A stretch of DNA of 64,000 nucleotides from Nematopogon swammerdamellus (lineage: Eukaryota; Arthropoda; Insecta; Lepidoptera; Adelidae). Of the stretch, positions 34,159 through 44,460 are shown one piece after another. The stretch lies in assembly GCA_946902875.1 (NCBI GenBank), contig OX336349.1, positions 10,067,891-10,131,890 on the forward strand, written 5' to 3'. The position numbers were made by a program, and so were the translations under genes. The notes under the pieces are model-generated. The model ran no database searches. It was not told the origin of the DNA and was given only the letters and a program-made list of their open reading frames with translations. Position 1 is the stretch's first letter. Each line of letters starts with the position of its first letter.

Positions 34159-34869
34159 CTGCCGGCACTCCCGGAGTGCAACTGTTAAGTACGGTTCGGT
34201 AACACGTTTATGTCTGTCCATTCTACTAAGTTCTGCAAAATGAATGTAGGGTTCCGTAACAAATGCATGTCTGTCCGTTCTACTAAATTTTACAATTTTC
34301 AACCAAGGTCCTCCGATGGTTATTTTATAATAAAAGTAGGGTTCCGTAACACGTTTATGTCTGTCCATTCTACTAAGTTCTGCAAAATAAATGTAGGGTT
34401 CCGTAACAAATGCATGTCTGTCCGTTCTACTAAATTTTACAATTTTCAACCAAGGTCCTCCGATGGTTATTTTATAATAAAAGTAGGGTTCCGTAACACG
34501 TTTATGTCTGTCCTTTCTACTAAGTCCTGCAAAATGAATGTAGGGTTCCGTAACAAATGCATGTCTGTCCGTTCTACAAAATTGAACATTTATTTCAAAA
34601 TGAATGTAGGGTTCCGTAACAAATGCATGTCTGTCCATTCTACTAAATTTCACAATTTTCAACCAAGGTCCTCCGACGGTTATTTTATAATAAAAGTAGG
34701 GTTCCGTAACACGTTTATGTCTGTCCATTCTACTAAGTTCTGCAAAATGAATGTAGGGTTCCGTAACAAATGCATGTCTGTCCGTTCTACTAAATTTAAC
34801 ATAAAAAAAATTTTGAGCAATATTACGGTGTTGTTTTCACTTCTGCCGGCACTCCCGGAGTGCAACTGT
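34159..34869. repeat. Compound tandem array between 27-bp direct repeats
   Basis: Modules start at GTTCCGTAAC (first one GTTCGGTAAC): 34194, 34251, 34341, 34398, 34488, 34545, 34611, 34701, 34758. Spacings are 57, 90, 57, 90, 57, 66, 90 and 57 bp, so the higher-order period is 147 bp (57+90) with one extra 66-bp unit. Every module carries a TGTCTGTCC core. An identical 27-bp sequence with an inner CACTCCCGGAGTG lies at 34159-34185 and 34843-34869. All module lengths are multiples of three, which keeps a frame open on each strand (about 200-220 codons). The core resembles the GGGTTCCGTA/(CTGT)n repeat family. Confidence 0.85.
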
Positions 34870-34915
34870 GGCTTTTTTTTATAAAACCAATATGTGCCAA
34901 GGAACCGGAGGTATA

Positions 34916-35126
34916 GTGCCACCAGGAAGTTATGATGCGTGGGAAATATGCGAATCTGTCTGCATTCCTAAGAAGCGACGTGAACATTCGATCGAAAGTT
35001 GGTCGATAATTTAGGTTATTAAGTCATACAATTTATCGACAAACTTTCGACCGAAAGTTCACCTCCCTTCTTAGGAATGCAGACAGTTTCGCATATTTCC
35101 TACGCATCATAACTTGCTGGTGGCAC
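34916..35126. mobile_element. Palindromic Tc1/mariner-type MITE
   Basis: The TA target is duplicated at 34914-34915 and 35127-35128. Arms of ~93 bp (GTGCCACCAG...TCGATA and its complement) leave only ~22 bp between them, so almost the whole 211 bp folds on itself. Arms differ at several sites. No coding capacity. Confidence 0.8.
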
Positions 35127-35134
35127 TACATGAA

Positions 35135-35315
35135 ACAGCCAAATCAACCTCACATCGCGAAACCACGCTCACCGAGACACCATACAGCAGATTTGCGGAC
35201 TATAGAAGCGCTAACCAGCTTGTTAATACGACGTTTGAAAGTTTCGGGAAACACACTCGCCGCCAGTAGAAAACTCCACAACCTAGCTCTGCGATAGAGG
35301 AACGATTTTGTGAAA
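35135..35315 (-). pseudogene. Family-b LINE 3' end, antisense, degraded
   Basis: 'cctcacatcgcgaaaccacg', 'cagcagatttgcggacta', 'ttaatacgacgtttgaa' and 'cgggaaacacactcgccg' match the tail at 4372-4600 with many changes. Confidence 0.55.
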
Positions 35316-36965
35316 CGATGATTCCTTAAAACCCAATATCAACAACAAAACGGTGTTCAGTTTCCCCGCGACAAGTGCTGTGGAGATAGGTTGGATGACA
35401 AGGAATAAGGGAAACAAGTTCCTCTGAACTGCGTCCATGATAGTAGACTGAGTGACCCTAATACTTATAGCGTCGTAGCATTCACGGTGCACGATGTTTT
35501 GTCGTTCCAAACTCGGAATAGAGCTACTGAATTCTCGCAAGTCCCAATTCGTACCTGCGCAGTTGGCCTCAGCGCTTCCGACAGCCAATACCTACACAGT
35601 TTCTCGGAGTTGTCCTCTGTCGAGTTGTGTAAAACGAAAAGTTGAAAAGTCAACATGTTTAAAGTCGAGAAGCGGCCTTGTTCAAAGGCGCCCGTCTCGT
35701 ACCGAGTTGATGCGGGCACAAATGGGAGGGAAAATTGAAATGCTCCTTGCTTTTATTTGTCGAAATAAATTGAGAGCACTGTTGGTTTATTGATCGAACT
35801 TTTACATATCGCGAAAGTGCTTTAGAAAGTTGAAGAGTGTTTCGTCGTATGTATTGGAATGGGAGATAATTTTTTTTATCTATAATTTAAAATGAAAATC
35901 CAAAAAACAATTTGACTGACTTCATTTATTATCGAATTCGTAGTTGTGGTTTGACAAGATATCCTACCAATTTATTCACAATAAATAATATAAAATAATG
36001 TCAATACAATAGCGTGAATACATTAAATTATATGATTGTACATAAGTAAATATCTATTATACGTATAAGTTTGAATGAACGTTTAACATGGCCCAAATTA
36101 CGCTTTCGATATAAAAAAGAGCGGACCCCTATTTCTGCCCGCTCCCTAGTCTACCACTTATTTATTACACATACAATTCTATTGACAACTTCAAATTATC
36201 TTTACGCGCCATTTAACATGTTAAGTGTTGCGTTAATGACAAAAGTGCAGTGCGATTCTTATATCATTACGACTCCAAAATAGAATAGAACATTGTACAT
36301 ACCGAGTACCTAGTACCTATGTTAGAATCTATAACAGCGCTACATTAGGCAGGATGATAAAAATATACATTGATAGGCAATTCGACTCGGCTGGACTGAA
36401 ATGTGACAACGGAAATATCATGGGATTTTTTTTCTTAGCGCGATCTCGGAAGCATTGTCATGAGACCTAGCTCCGACAGGAACTAGGTGAAAATAGGTGA
36501 CGTCACGGCGGCGTCAGCGTAGCAGGTGGATTCAGCAAACCAAGTCAGAAAAAAATCATTATAAGCACTGATTGGTCGTTTATGAATGTATTTTTTTTTT
36601 CTTTATTGATACGCGAGACACGTGTGGAATATATTTTATATGTATTTAATTCTTAATCATATTTTGAATTCCTGGATTTGAAAATTACAATTTGACTATA
36701 ACGTTACAATTATAATAAGGTAAATTTCTTTCAGAAAATTTTGCTGAAATCACGGTTACGATTCTCTGTGAGAGCCTACTGAAACATTTCTGTAAACTGT
36801 CAGCGTTCTCTAATTAATAATTTTGAGTTGCCATTCAAATATTTGTCAAACATACGTAGGCGTAGGTAGACACTAGACTAGGGGCATCTAGAGAGTTGCG
36901 TTGTTGAGATAAACTTTGTTTTAATTAAATAACTTAGGAGACAACCATGTTATATTATTTTATGT
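35316..36965. other. Spacer
   Basis: No gene recognised. Both-strand open frames at 35465-35793 lack domain signatures. Confidence 0.35.
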
Positions 36966-36984
36966 TTATAACATTTTGTATTTA

Positions 36985-37632
36985 TTAGTCGAGAAATAAA
37001 AAGTGGCATTACAAATTTTAAATTTGTATAGTAATAACTTGATATCGATAGAAAGCTGAGATGTGTCAGGAGGGTCTTCCTTCAAAAAATAGAACGTTAT
37101 GTATACTACGTCATTTAAAAAGTTGGCGCGCAATATAAATGATTTTCTAAACTCAAAATTTACCTCCCAAAAAAAACTCTTCACCTGAGCACAAACTAAG
37201 AAATTTCTGCTCGGCGAGGAGGCTGCTTCATCATTTTCAAATTTCTGGTCTCTCAGCATATATTTTTTAATTTTACTGTGGCGCCTAGCCACTCATAAGG
37301 TGTCTAACGACGCCCATGGACATTCGGTCGTATGCGGGATTGCGAATGCCAAGCCGGCCTGACAGGTGTCTATTCATGCTCCTCTTGAAGGACCCGAGCC
37401 TGTACTTGGGGGGAAATATATGAGCGTTCCAGAGTTTGCCGGTTCTGTAGGTAGAGGATCTGCAGAACCGATTAGTACATATAAATTCTTTCAGTCTCGG
37501 AATTAAATATAAATCGCTAGGGGTGAGGTGTAGTGAATGTGGAGGATATTCAAGTATTTCAAAGCCAGTATCATGAATTGCAGCCATTACAACAGCGGAC
37601 TTGTGTGCCGGGGCATTATCCTGGTGAAACAT
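36985..37632 (-). pseudogene. mariner transposase relic split by a LINE tail
   Basis: On the minus strand 37632-37480 reads FHQDNAPAHKSAVVMAAIHD, then EILEYPPHS and TPSDLYLIPRLKEF: the second and third catalytic-aspartate regions of a DD34D mariner transposase. The aspartate in PSD is 34 residues after that in QDN. The usual SPDL is SLHL here. The transposase resumes after the LINE insertion, from ~37262, with LRDQKFENDEAASS, QVKSFFWE and a degraded C-terminus. The N-terminal two thirds, with the first aspartate, is missing. Confidence 0.75.
37268..37480 (-). mobile_element. LINE 3' end nested inside the mariner relic
   Basis: The minus strand encodes TNRFCRSSTYRTGKLWNAHI, FPPKYRLGSFKRSMN and SGRLGIRNP. 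This is the same C-terminus as the LINE at 57889-59889, and the same 3' UTR phrase 'ggtgtctaac' is present. It interrupts the mariner frame between KEF and LRD, so it is younger than the mariner copy. The polyA is short or eroded (TAAAATTAAAAA). Confidence 0.75.
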
Positions 37633-37700
37633 AATAAATTTCGCGAGTATGAAAAAAAAGAACAGTCAATCTGCTCATTCGTTATTTCTTTATTTATATT

Positions 37701-37990
37701 GTCGGCCTCGGTAGCTCAGTAGTGAGGTCGGTCGACTGTTGTTAACCAACGCTGAGCGCGGTCAGTACTTGGATGGGTAACCACCGCTTGACCGTAGAAA
37801 GCTGGACCGTGGTTCGGATTCCAGTCGGTCGAAACGGCTATGTAAATAGTTCGTCTTTTCCGTCCAGTTCAGTGTAGCCGACATGAAATGACGGGAAGCA
37901 CTGACATGGCACCTAGTTCACCCGGTGTTATGGGCTGACATCACGGATGTTGTAGGTGATGTGGCCAGCCGTGTCAGTTTCCAAAAAAAA
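37701..37990 (+). repeat. Full-length SINE with tRNA-like head and 5S-rRNA-like block
   Basis: Order: tRNA-like CTCGGTAGCTCAGTAGTGAG (box A) at ~37707; 5S-like GTTAACCAACGCTGAGCGCG then GTCAGTACTTGGATGGGTAA at 37741-37780, matching the internal control region of insect 5S rRNA; box-B-like GTGGTTCGGATTCC at ~37809; then a ~150-bp body and an A9 tail. Truncated or mutated copies occur at 4001, 6725, 19376, 19776, 23345, 31715, 45770, 49379 and 52370. No long ORF. Possible short ATATT duplication at its ends. Confidence 0.8.
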
Positions 37991-39082
37991 ATATTCTGAC
38001 AGATGTCTTAGCGAGGCCTTCCAGTATAAATTTCGTTTAGTTCCAACGAGTATTTGTACCTCATTCTCAATTTTATTTCATCGCTCCATCGTAAAATAAA
38101 TAAGGAATTTGATATGACGAAAGAACGCACGACGCGTACATCTACTATTGAATTTGAACAGCAATCTGCGTCGGCCTCGTATTTCGTACGACGGCGAGGC
38201 GACGTACGCTGAATACGAGCTTTACACGGACATGTGTTGCCACGACTTAAGCGATCGTTTCGCGTTACGTCAACTTGTAATATTTCATCGCAGAGACGGA
38301 TCTCTATGTAGAGAGGATCGTTAATGGGCGTTAATATTAAAACCGAATATGAAATATGCCAGATGAGTAATATTGACGGTACATGTCTCAGAAAGAACGG
38401 AGGTTTACCTTGCTATGCAGCTTTTAATAACTGGAACGTGGATTGAATAAGCAATCTTAAAATCCGCGGACACCTTACCGGGGTACCAACCTAGTCGGCT
38501 ACAATTTGAGCCTACCTACCGCGGTCAAGGAAAGAGACCTACAGTTTTACACCGATTCCGAACCGAAATGGGTTTTTTTTTTCTGACGGATGTATACGAG
38601 TATGAATTGAATAAGCCCAGAAAGAAAAATGTATTAGAGAAATCCCATGAAAGTCGTGCTCCGAGTATGCAGCATTAACATGGTACCGTAATGGGCCGTG
38701 CCTCGCAGGCGGGCGGGAGGACGGCGAGCACTAATCGCCATCATAATGGCATCGAGTTAACGTAATGAAAAATGTTCCCGAATTATTGTAGAAAGAAATG
38801 GAAAAACATTTTACGTCAATATTTGTGCTGTTGCTATTGCAGTCAGTTTGTAATGTTGGACTGAACGAACGAGTTGGTAAGTAGACAACTCGTGTTATGA
38901 GATTGGTTTTTATTCATTGCAAATTCATAGACGCTTATTTTGAAATGAGAATACACATTTTAAATGTTCAGTGTTCGTTCGCCCAAGCAGTTAATACCAG
39001 CACAATTTACATTTTATTACTAATTATATATACATTTACATAGCTATTGAAGAACATACAGCTAAACCATTCGAGGAAAAAA
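37991..39082. other. Spacer with degraded SINE-like phrases
   Basis: No gene. 38470-38600 contains 'ggggtaccaacctag', 'cctacagttttacaccgattccgaacc' and a T-run, a damaged antisense piece of the tRNA/5S SINE. Confidence 0.4.
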
Positions 39083-39345
39083 ATCGGTCAAGTGCGAGTC
39101 GAACTCACGTGGAGAGGGTTCCGTGCCATACCGTTTTCCGTGAAAGCTTTAAGACTTTGAGTTTTCGTTTAGATTTTCCTGTACATGAGAGGCACTATAT
39201 TCCCTATTTAATTTTCTTTTTAATTTTCGGCTTAGTAGTTTCGGAGAAGGGGGGGAATGTTCGTTTATTGAATATTTTCTTTAATATAATTTGAACTATG
39301 CATTTTAAAATTTTAAAAAAGTACAATAGATTAGACAGACAGACA
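39083..39345 (+). repeat. GGGTTCCGTA repeat, plus copy
   Basis: 'gtcaagtgcgagtcgaactc', then 'agagggttccgtgccatacc', and 'agacagacagacacc' near the end. Same family as 24055-24485 in the other orientation. Confidence 0.65.
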
Positions 39346-39383
39346 CCGGACTAATCAAGATCTATCATTATGCCAAACGTCAA

Positions 39384-39414
39384 AACAAAGTAACGTAGAA
39401 AACGTTACTTTGTT
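39384..39414. repeat. Perfect 13-bp stem hairpin
   Basis: AACAAAGTAACGT, the loop AGAAA and ACGTTACTTTGTT form a perfect stem. It lies just downstream of the preceding repeat. Confidence 0.6.
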
Positions 39415-39774
39415 TGGGAGAAAAACCTCTATGACAGACGGACGCACACTATTTAACACATAAAGTTCAACAGTTAAAATTAAACACAACACAGTTTCAC
39501 ACATTTCTATGTTAAGTTTACGACGCAAGTTCCTGACGAGCTTAACTGGTATGGCTCTAGTCTGATAAAGCCATAGGTACGTCCAAACTTGCTAACAACG
39601 GTCCGCTAAAGTCAGCCCGAAGAAACGCCAAACTTAAAATTTTCCGTAATTTGTACGGAGACTTTAAACTGCTTGTGTCGGCGAATTTAACACTTTCTAG
39701 TTCAACGTGAACACTTACGCTTTTTGAATGTGTACGGCTTGTGTACGGTATGAAAGAGCACAGATATTAATATA

Positions 39775-39842
39775 TAAGTGCATAACATCACGCTTGTTTC
39801 CCATTCAGATAGGTAGAGACAGCGTCTCCACGTACCGTGGTT
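39775..39842 (-). repeat. RTE-like LINE tail fragment, antisense
   Basis: 'cataacatcacgcttgtttcc' and 'tctccacgtaccgtgg' match the tails at 21640-21890. Confidence 0.5.
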
Positions 39843-41519
39843 TTTTAGCATTTCTAATGTAATTATTTAATTATTGGACGATACTTAGGGAATTTGAGAG
39901 GCAAATTTTAGAAATTCAAAAATACTCGAATAACATTTAGTATTCGTATTCGTATATATTATTTATTGAACACCAATATATACAAATTAGGCACATGGGC
40001 GAGCTTAATGCCGTTAGGCATTCTATTCTAACTAACCTTTGAGACGTTGGAGAAGTATATGCAGGCGAACAAGTATAGTTTGTGGCAATGTATTAAGCAG
40101 TAAAGCATATGATAAACTACAAAGGAATAGGTACTACATAAATACGCCATTCCCAAAACACTATTTTAGAAGCCACATAGTCGATTGGTTCATATCGTTA
40201 TACCTAGGTATAATTTAATCCTTTTAAATCGACTAACTAGAATGGACTGGACTTAATTTTTCTTTTAATTTTATGCGAATAGTAACTTGTATATTTTGAC
40301 ATTATTCACTCTCCGAACCACCGTGCATTATCAAATCATGTAAATTTTTTCACAAAGGTCCCATATACTGTCTTTTTGTTGCATAGCTGACTATATATAT
40401 TTTTTTCATCCAATCTCTTCGATGCATATATAGATTCGCCCAACGAGCTAGCTCGTCGTATGCGCGTAGCGAGGCTCGTAGTTAGGAGTTGAACAGCTGC
40501 CAACAGTCTGTGCAATCTCTGGTGTCGTCGATTATCTTATTATGATGAGCAGACACATAATTCTTTATTAGATGCCCTAATAGGAACAGCCCAGAGATCT
40601 AGTATAGAGAAAGGGAGAGCGCCAGAACCTTTCCTTTCGCTATGTATGTTATAATATTTATATGGGTATTAATGATAGGTTGCTCAGTTGTTTTGTTTTA
40701 GGGATGTATAACAATTTTCTTAAGGTGTGTAGGTAAATCGTTAAGCGATGTGGATATCACTAAATATTGTATCAAGATTTCTGTAAAAAGAACGCACCTG
40801 CGAAGTTTTTTACAGGTTCTGCTTTCCAATGGACTAGGCAGAAACAACGGATCGTTATAGATATTTAGGTTCATCTTAGATAATAATCGTAGACGAAAAA
40901 AATATTTTTTTATGATCGAAATAGATAATACGTACGTTTTTTTTTATCCGACTGCGCGAAGGAAAAAGGAAGTTATTTTATATTTAATGTGACATACATT
41001 AAATGAATGAATTAAATTTTTTGGGTTGTCTGTTTTAACATTAGCATTGACGGGATTTTTGAAGTAGAGATACGTAGTAGTAAGTAGATACTTACAATAT
41101 TGATTAAGGAAATATTTTATTTCTTTATTATTTAATTTCTAAAAATATAGCTTTGCGAAAAATTTATAAAGTGGTTAATTTTATTCACGGACAAAATTTA
41201 AATATTTTAAACGCTCTGAGTGAAAAAGATGTTGAAAGTAGAGAAAGAAATTATAGATGCGTTAAAAAATTCAAATTATTAAAATGGCGGCCAAGTTTTG
41301 TCGATGCCCTAGGGTTCCGTTGCCTCTTTTCTACATATAAAATCTTTAACGTAACACTAGTAAACTAGTTACCTTGGTTGTTCAAATTCAGTCATATTGT
41401 TGTCTATGCGCATATTTTTGTGTCTACACAAAATTAAAGCTTCTGGAAATCTGACCACAATTATTTATATTTAAATATTTGCAGATACGCCAAAAATCTA
41501 ATTTTTTAAGAAAAATATA
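39843..41519. other. AT-rich spacer
   Basis: No gene recognised. 41298-41340 contains 'tagggttccgttgcc', a possible trace of the GGGTTCCGTA family. Confidence 0.4.
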
Positions 41520-41573
41520 TTTATTGCACAATATGAATTTTACAAATAAATTAATGACTAATAATAAACAAAC

Positions 41574-42493
41574 CTAAACAACATAAAAAATTTCACTCAA
41601 ATTTTGATCGCTCTCTCCTCGAAGGGTACCCAAAACGCTCGCAGCATTCCCGCGCTGGATAGCGATTGCTATCCGCTGTCTAAGGTATTGCCCTGCCTTC
41701 AGATTGCCTGACAGGTCAATTAATTTTTTACTTAAAACGGAGGCTAGTGACTTTGCCTCTTTGCTCCAAGCACCTAAAGTCTCGACGGCAAAGGCCACGA
41801 AATCGTGATTGGTCTTAATTGTCAAGTACTTTAGGTGCTTCGAGCGAGCTGTCGATTCCGCGGCGGCGCCAGCATGGCGAGATGTGGCAGACACATGAGA
41901 CTCTGCCAAAGTGTCTGCACACGTCGCATCCCAAACAATGGCTCTGCCTCTGGACCAAGGAATCAAAGACATTCCGTCTGGCCTCTTCCCGTCTTCCCTA
42001 CTAAGGCCAACAGGTTCTCGAATAGATGGAACATGAATTGAATTGAAGGCTCTTTTTATAATTTCATTCAGCGCGGCGTGCCGAGAGAACCTACCTGCGC
42101 TTTTGCAACAGCTTAGGCCGTGGCGGCCTTTCGAGTTCACCGAATTTCCACAAACACATAAATGGGGTTGGCAAACGTCACAACCTAAGCGTAATGCTAT
42201 TGCTATGCGGAGTGTGTTGCTATCCAAAAGTGTGCCGGTCTGAGGAGACGGGATAGCATGGAGCCAGCATCCTGATTCTGGAGTGGAGACTGCTTTTATC
42301 CGAGCTAGTTCGACGGGGGAGACCGATTCTTGAAGAGATTCATGTAAAGCTTTAACTACGGGTAGATCCCAAACCTTTTGGCTAATTTTGGCGAGTGGTA
42401 AGGCTTCATTTGGGCACAGGGACTTCCAGACGTTTATGGCCTCATCTAGGAAGCAAATCACAGGCTTGTCACTAGTTTGTGGTAAAATCTAAT
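41574..42493 (-). pseudogene. Retroelement C-terminal domain, RLE-like (5'-truncated)
   Basis: The frame is open on the minus strand from just after a TAG at ~42494; the first usable start (GTG, 42461) gives 295 residues. Residues 102-118 hold C-x-C-x9-H-x3-C; 127-132 RH...N; 161-162 PD in GKRPDG; 178 D in WDATCADT; the end is IQRGNAASVLGTL. This order (Cys-His cluster, RHxxLN, PD...D) resembles the restriction-like endonuclease of R2-type non-LTR elements, and I have seen this protein type attached to metazoan reverse transcriptases. No RT is left here. Minus-strand AATAAA lies at 41520-41525, just past the stop. Clade uncertain; a domesticated gene exon is an alternative. Confidence 0.6.
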
Positions 42494-43934
42494 TCCTTCC
42501 TAACACCGATTACGAAGCAAGCGTAAGAGATACATTCAATTTTGAAATTGGATTTCGTTTAGAAAGTATATGAAAATAAATTAGTGACGGATTTGTTTAG
42601 TTTTTCGACGAAACCTTAAAAACCTTTTTCACCTTCAATGAAAAGCCACCCACAGATTCCACCTGATTAAAATATTCCTTCACTCCGAAGAACTTGTTTT
42701 TAATTTAATTAAAACATGCCAAAAGTGAACAGGGAGGTGAGGAGAGCCAGAGGCGGATCTCGAGGGGGCGTGAGGTGGGAGCGGGGGGGGGGGCGGCGGA
42801 GGCAGTAAATAGAGCCGAAGCCTCTTCTATAATAAATATTCAACGACAGAGGCGGACGAAGTAATAGCTATTACATAGTGCTTCGTCTGGAAGCTTATGT
42901 ATCGAGGTGTTAAGTCTTCGAAGACTTCCGCAGGCTAATAGCTCGATTAAGTGACTAGATCATGAAGAAATTGAAGTCGAAGTATGTTTGGAATTTTCGT
43001 TTACTTGCTGAATGATTTCCTAGCATGGATTTTTGTATTATTACTTTATTAATATTTTCGTTACGGTACACTAAAATTTAAACATTGGTAACATATTAAC
43101 ATATTAAATTTATATTTTTCCTTGAATTCCAAAATCCCAGGTCCTTTGTATTGGTTATTAGATATTCTAAATATTAAATGTCCTTTAAAGTTTAATATGA
43201 ACGTGGTTATAATTATTTCGTACTTACAATAATAAGTTGTAGACATTTTAAGTACCAGATCTACCGATTGCATTAACTGTTGTTGTATAATTGGACTGAA
43301 ATGAAAATAGCCCTTCAATGGATATTTTTAAGATTGGGCCCATTACCTATTAAGTTCTGTTGATTCTTCGTAAGAGTTTAATTACGTCCCAAAAGTTAAC
43401 ATTAACTTAACGCAGGCTTCGTCCAGAATGGAAAAGTTACATCAAAAGAGTAGTATGACATAGTGTTTTAATTAGCTATTTTACTTACAAAGCTTGCTAT
43501 CGTTTGAAAATTAGCTCATTTAAAAAGTTATAAATAATTGTGTTCTTGAGAAAATGGCTGAGTAGCTCTCGGGATTATGTTTTATTCAAGTATCGGACGG
43601 GTTTAGGTAAACCGTTTATAGGGTGGTGTAGGGTATTTTTTTATAATTTGAAGTAATAAATTAATTATGGAAAGCAGAAAATAAAATAATCGTTTTTTCT
43701 CGACCAGAATTTAAACCAGGATCTCTGGAATGCCGCCAGCGCGTTCCCAATTTCGCCACCCGCCGATTATGTACTAATTTTATCCAATACAAATAATATA
43801 ATATACATTCATAAATAATAATATTAATACGTGAATATTTTGATTTAATTAAGATTAATTTATTTACGTCTGCCGTTTTAGTTTTTGGGTTTACCTGTAA
43901 AAACCATATATTTCCTTCATTTTATAAGTACACA
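42494..43934. other. Spacer with a tRNA-like SINE head fragment
   Basis: No gene recognised. A G11 run occurs at ~42784-42794. Around 43700-43765 the minus strand carries 'ggtggcgaaattgggaacgc' and 'ctggtttaaattctggtcg', a degraded tRNA-derived head. Confidence 0.4.
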
Positions 43935-44030
43935 TAATAAGAACATTATGAGAGTGACAGAAGTGTGTCAGGATTGTGGCACAAGGAGATCCGTTGTCCC
44001 TGCCTACCCCACCGGAAAGGCGTGACTATG
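43935..44030 (+). repeat. RTE-like LINE tail fragment
   Basis: 'acattatgagagtgacagaa', 'gtgtcaggattgtggcac' and 'cctaccccaccggaaagg' match the tails at 1105 and 6494. Confidence 0.55.
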
Positions 44031-44460
44031 GCGTTTCTGTACATGTAAGTATACCAACAGTCTCCCCTTCGATTGCGGATACAGGCCTAGTCTTAAAGCC
44101 GTACATCCTCAAAACCAGATTATGAGCCTGTACATCACAATACAGCCCTCGGGGGCCCGCTTTGTGTCCGCTCTGGATGACCGCAGGTAACATAAGTTCT
44201 AAACGGCCAATCCTCCAACCCTCCACACCATAATGAGTTTGTAACGAAACAAAACAACAATTTAACCTTGTTACGCTAATAGAAGGGGGCGAGAATGCGT
44301 GGAGTCGAGCTGCTGAAACTTTGTACGGACTTCCATCTAAGCTAAAGATTTTATGACTCACTAGCTGTGTCTGTGGCACTGTTCGCGTTAAAGTCTGAAT
44401 TAGAACATTCGTCTCTGTAATTCTCCAAACACTTCGGACCCTACTGCTCATCATCTGCAC
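44026..44460 (-). CDS. Unrecognised ORF, 144 codons
   Basis: An isolated ATG-initiated frame of fairly balanced composition. The translation is mixed, with no signal peptide, transmembrane span or known motif that I can name. It starts against a LINE tail (43935-44030) and may be the interior of an unlisted repeat. Coding status is doubtful. Confidence 0.15.
   Translation of the reverse strand: MQMMSSRVRSVWRITETNVLIQTLTRTVPQTQLVSHKIFSLDGSPYKVSAARLHAFSPPSISVTRLNCCFVSLQTHYGVEGWRIGRLELMLPAVIQSGHKAGPRGLYCDVQAHNLVLRMYGFKTRPVSAIEGETVGILTCTETP

Noticed and set aside
34159..34869. CRISPR-like repeat-spacer array
   Set aside because: Eukaryotic context, no unique spacers of constant size, and modules of 57/90/66 bp that are repeats throughout.
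34117..34884. 203- and 224-codon open frames on opposite strands
   Set aside because: Both come from the tandem array whose modules are multiples of three. No domain, and overlapping antisense frames are not expected to be genes.
33651..35560. A ~20-base phrase shared between 33.65 kb and 35.54 kb
   Set aside because: 'aagtcccaattcgtacctg' is shared, but flanks do not align further by eye; too short to name a repeat.
37741..37782. 5S rRNA gene
   Set aside because: Only about 42 bases are 5S-like, set between tRNA-like boxes in a repeat that has many truncated relatives.
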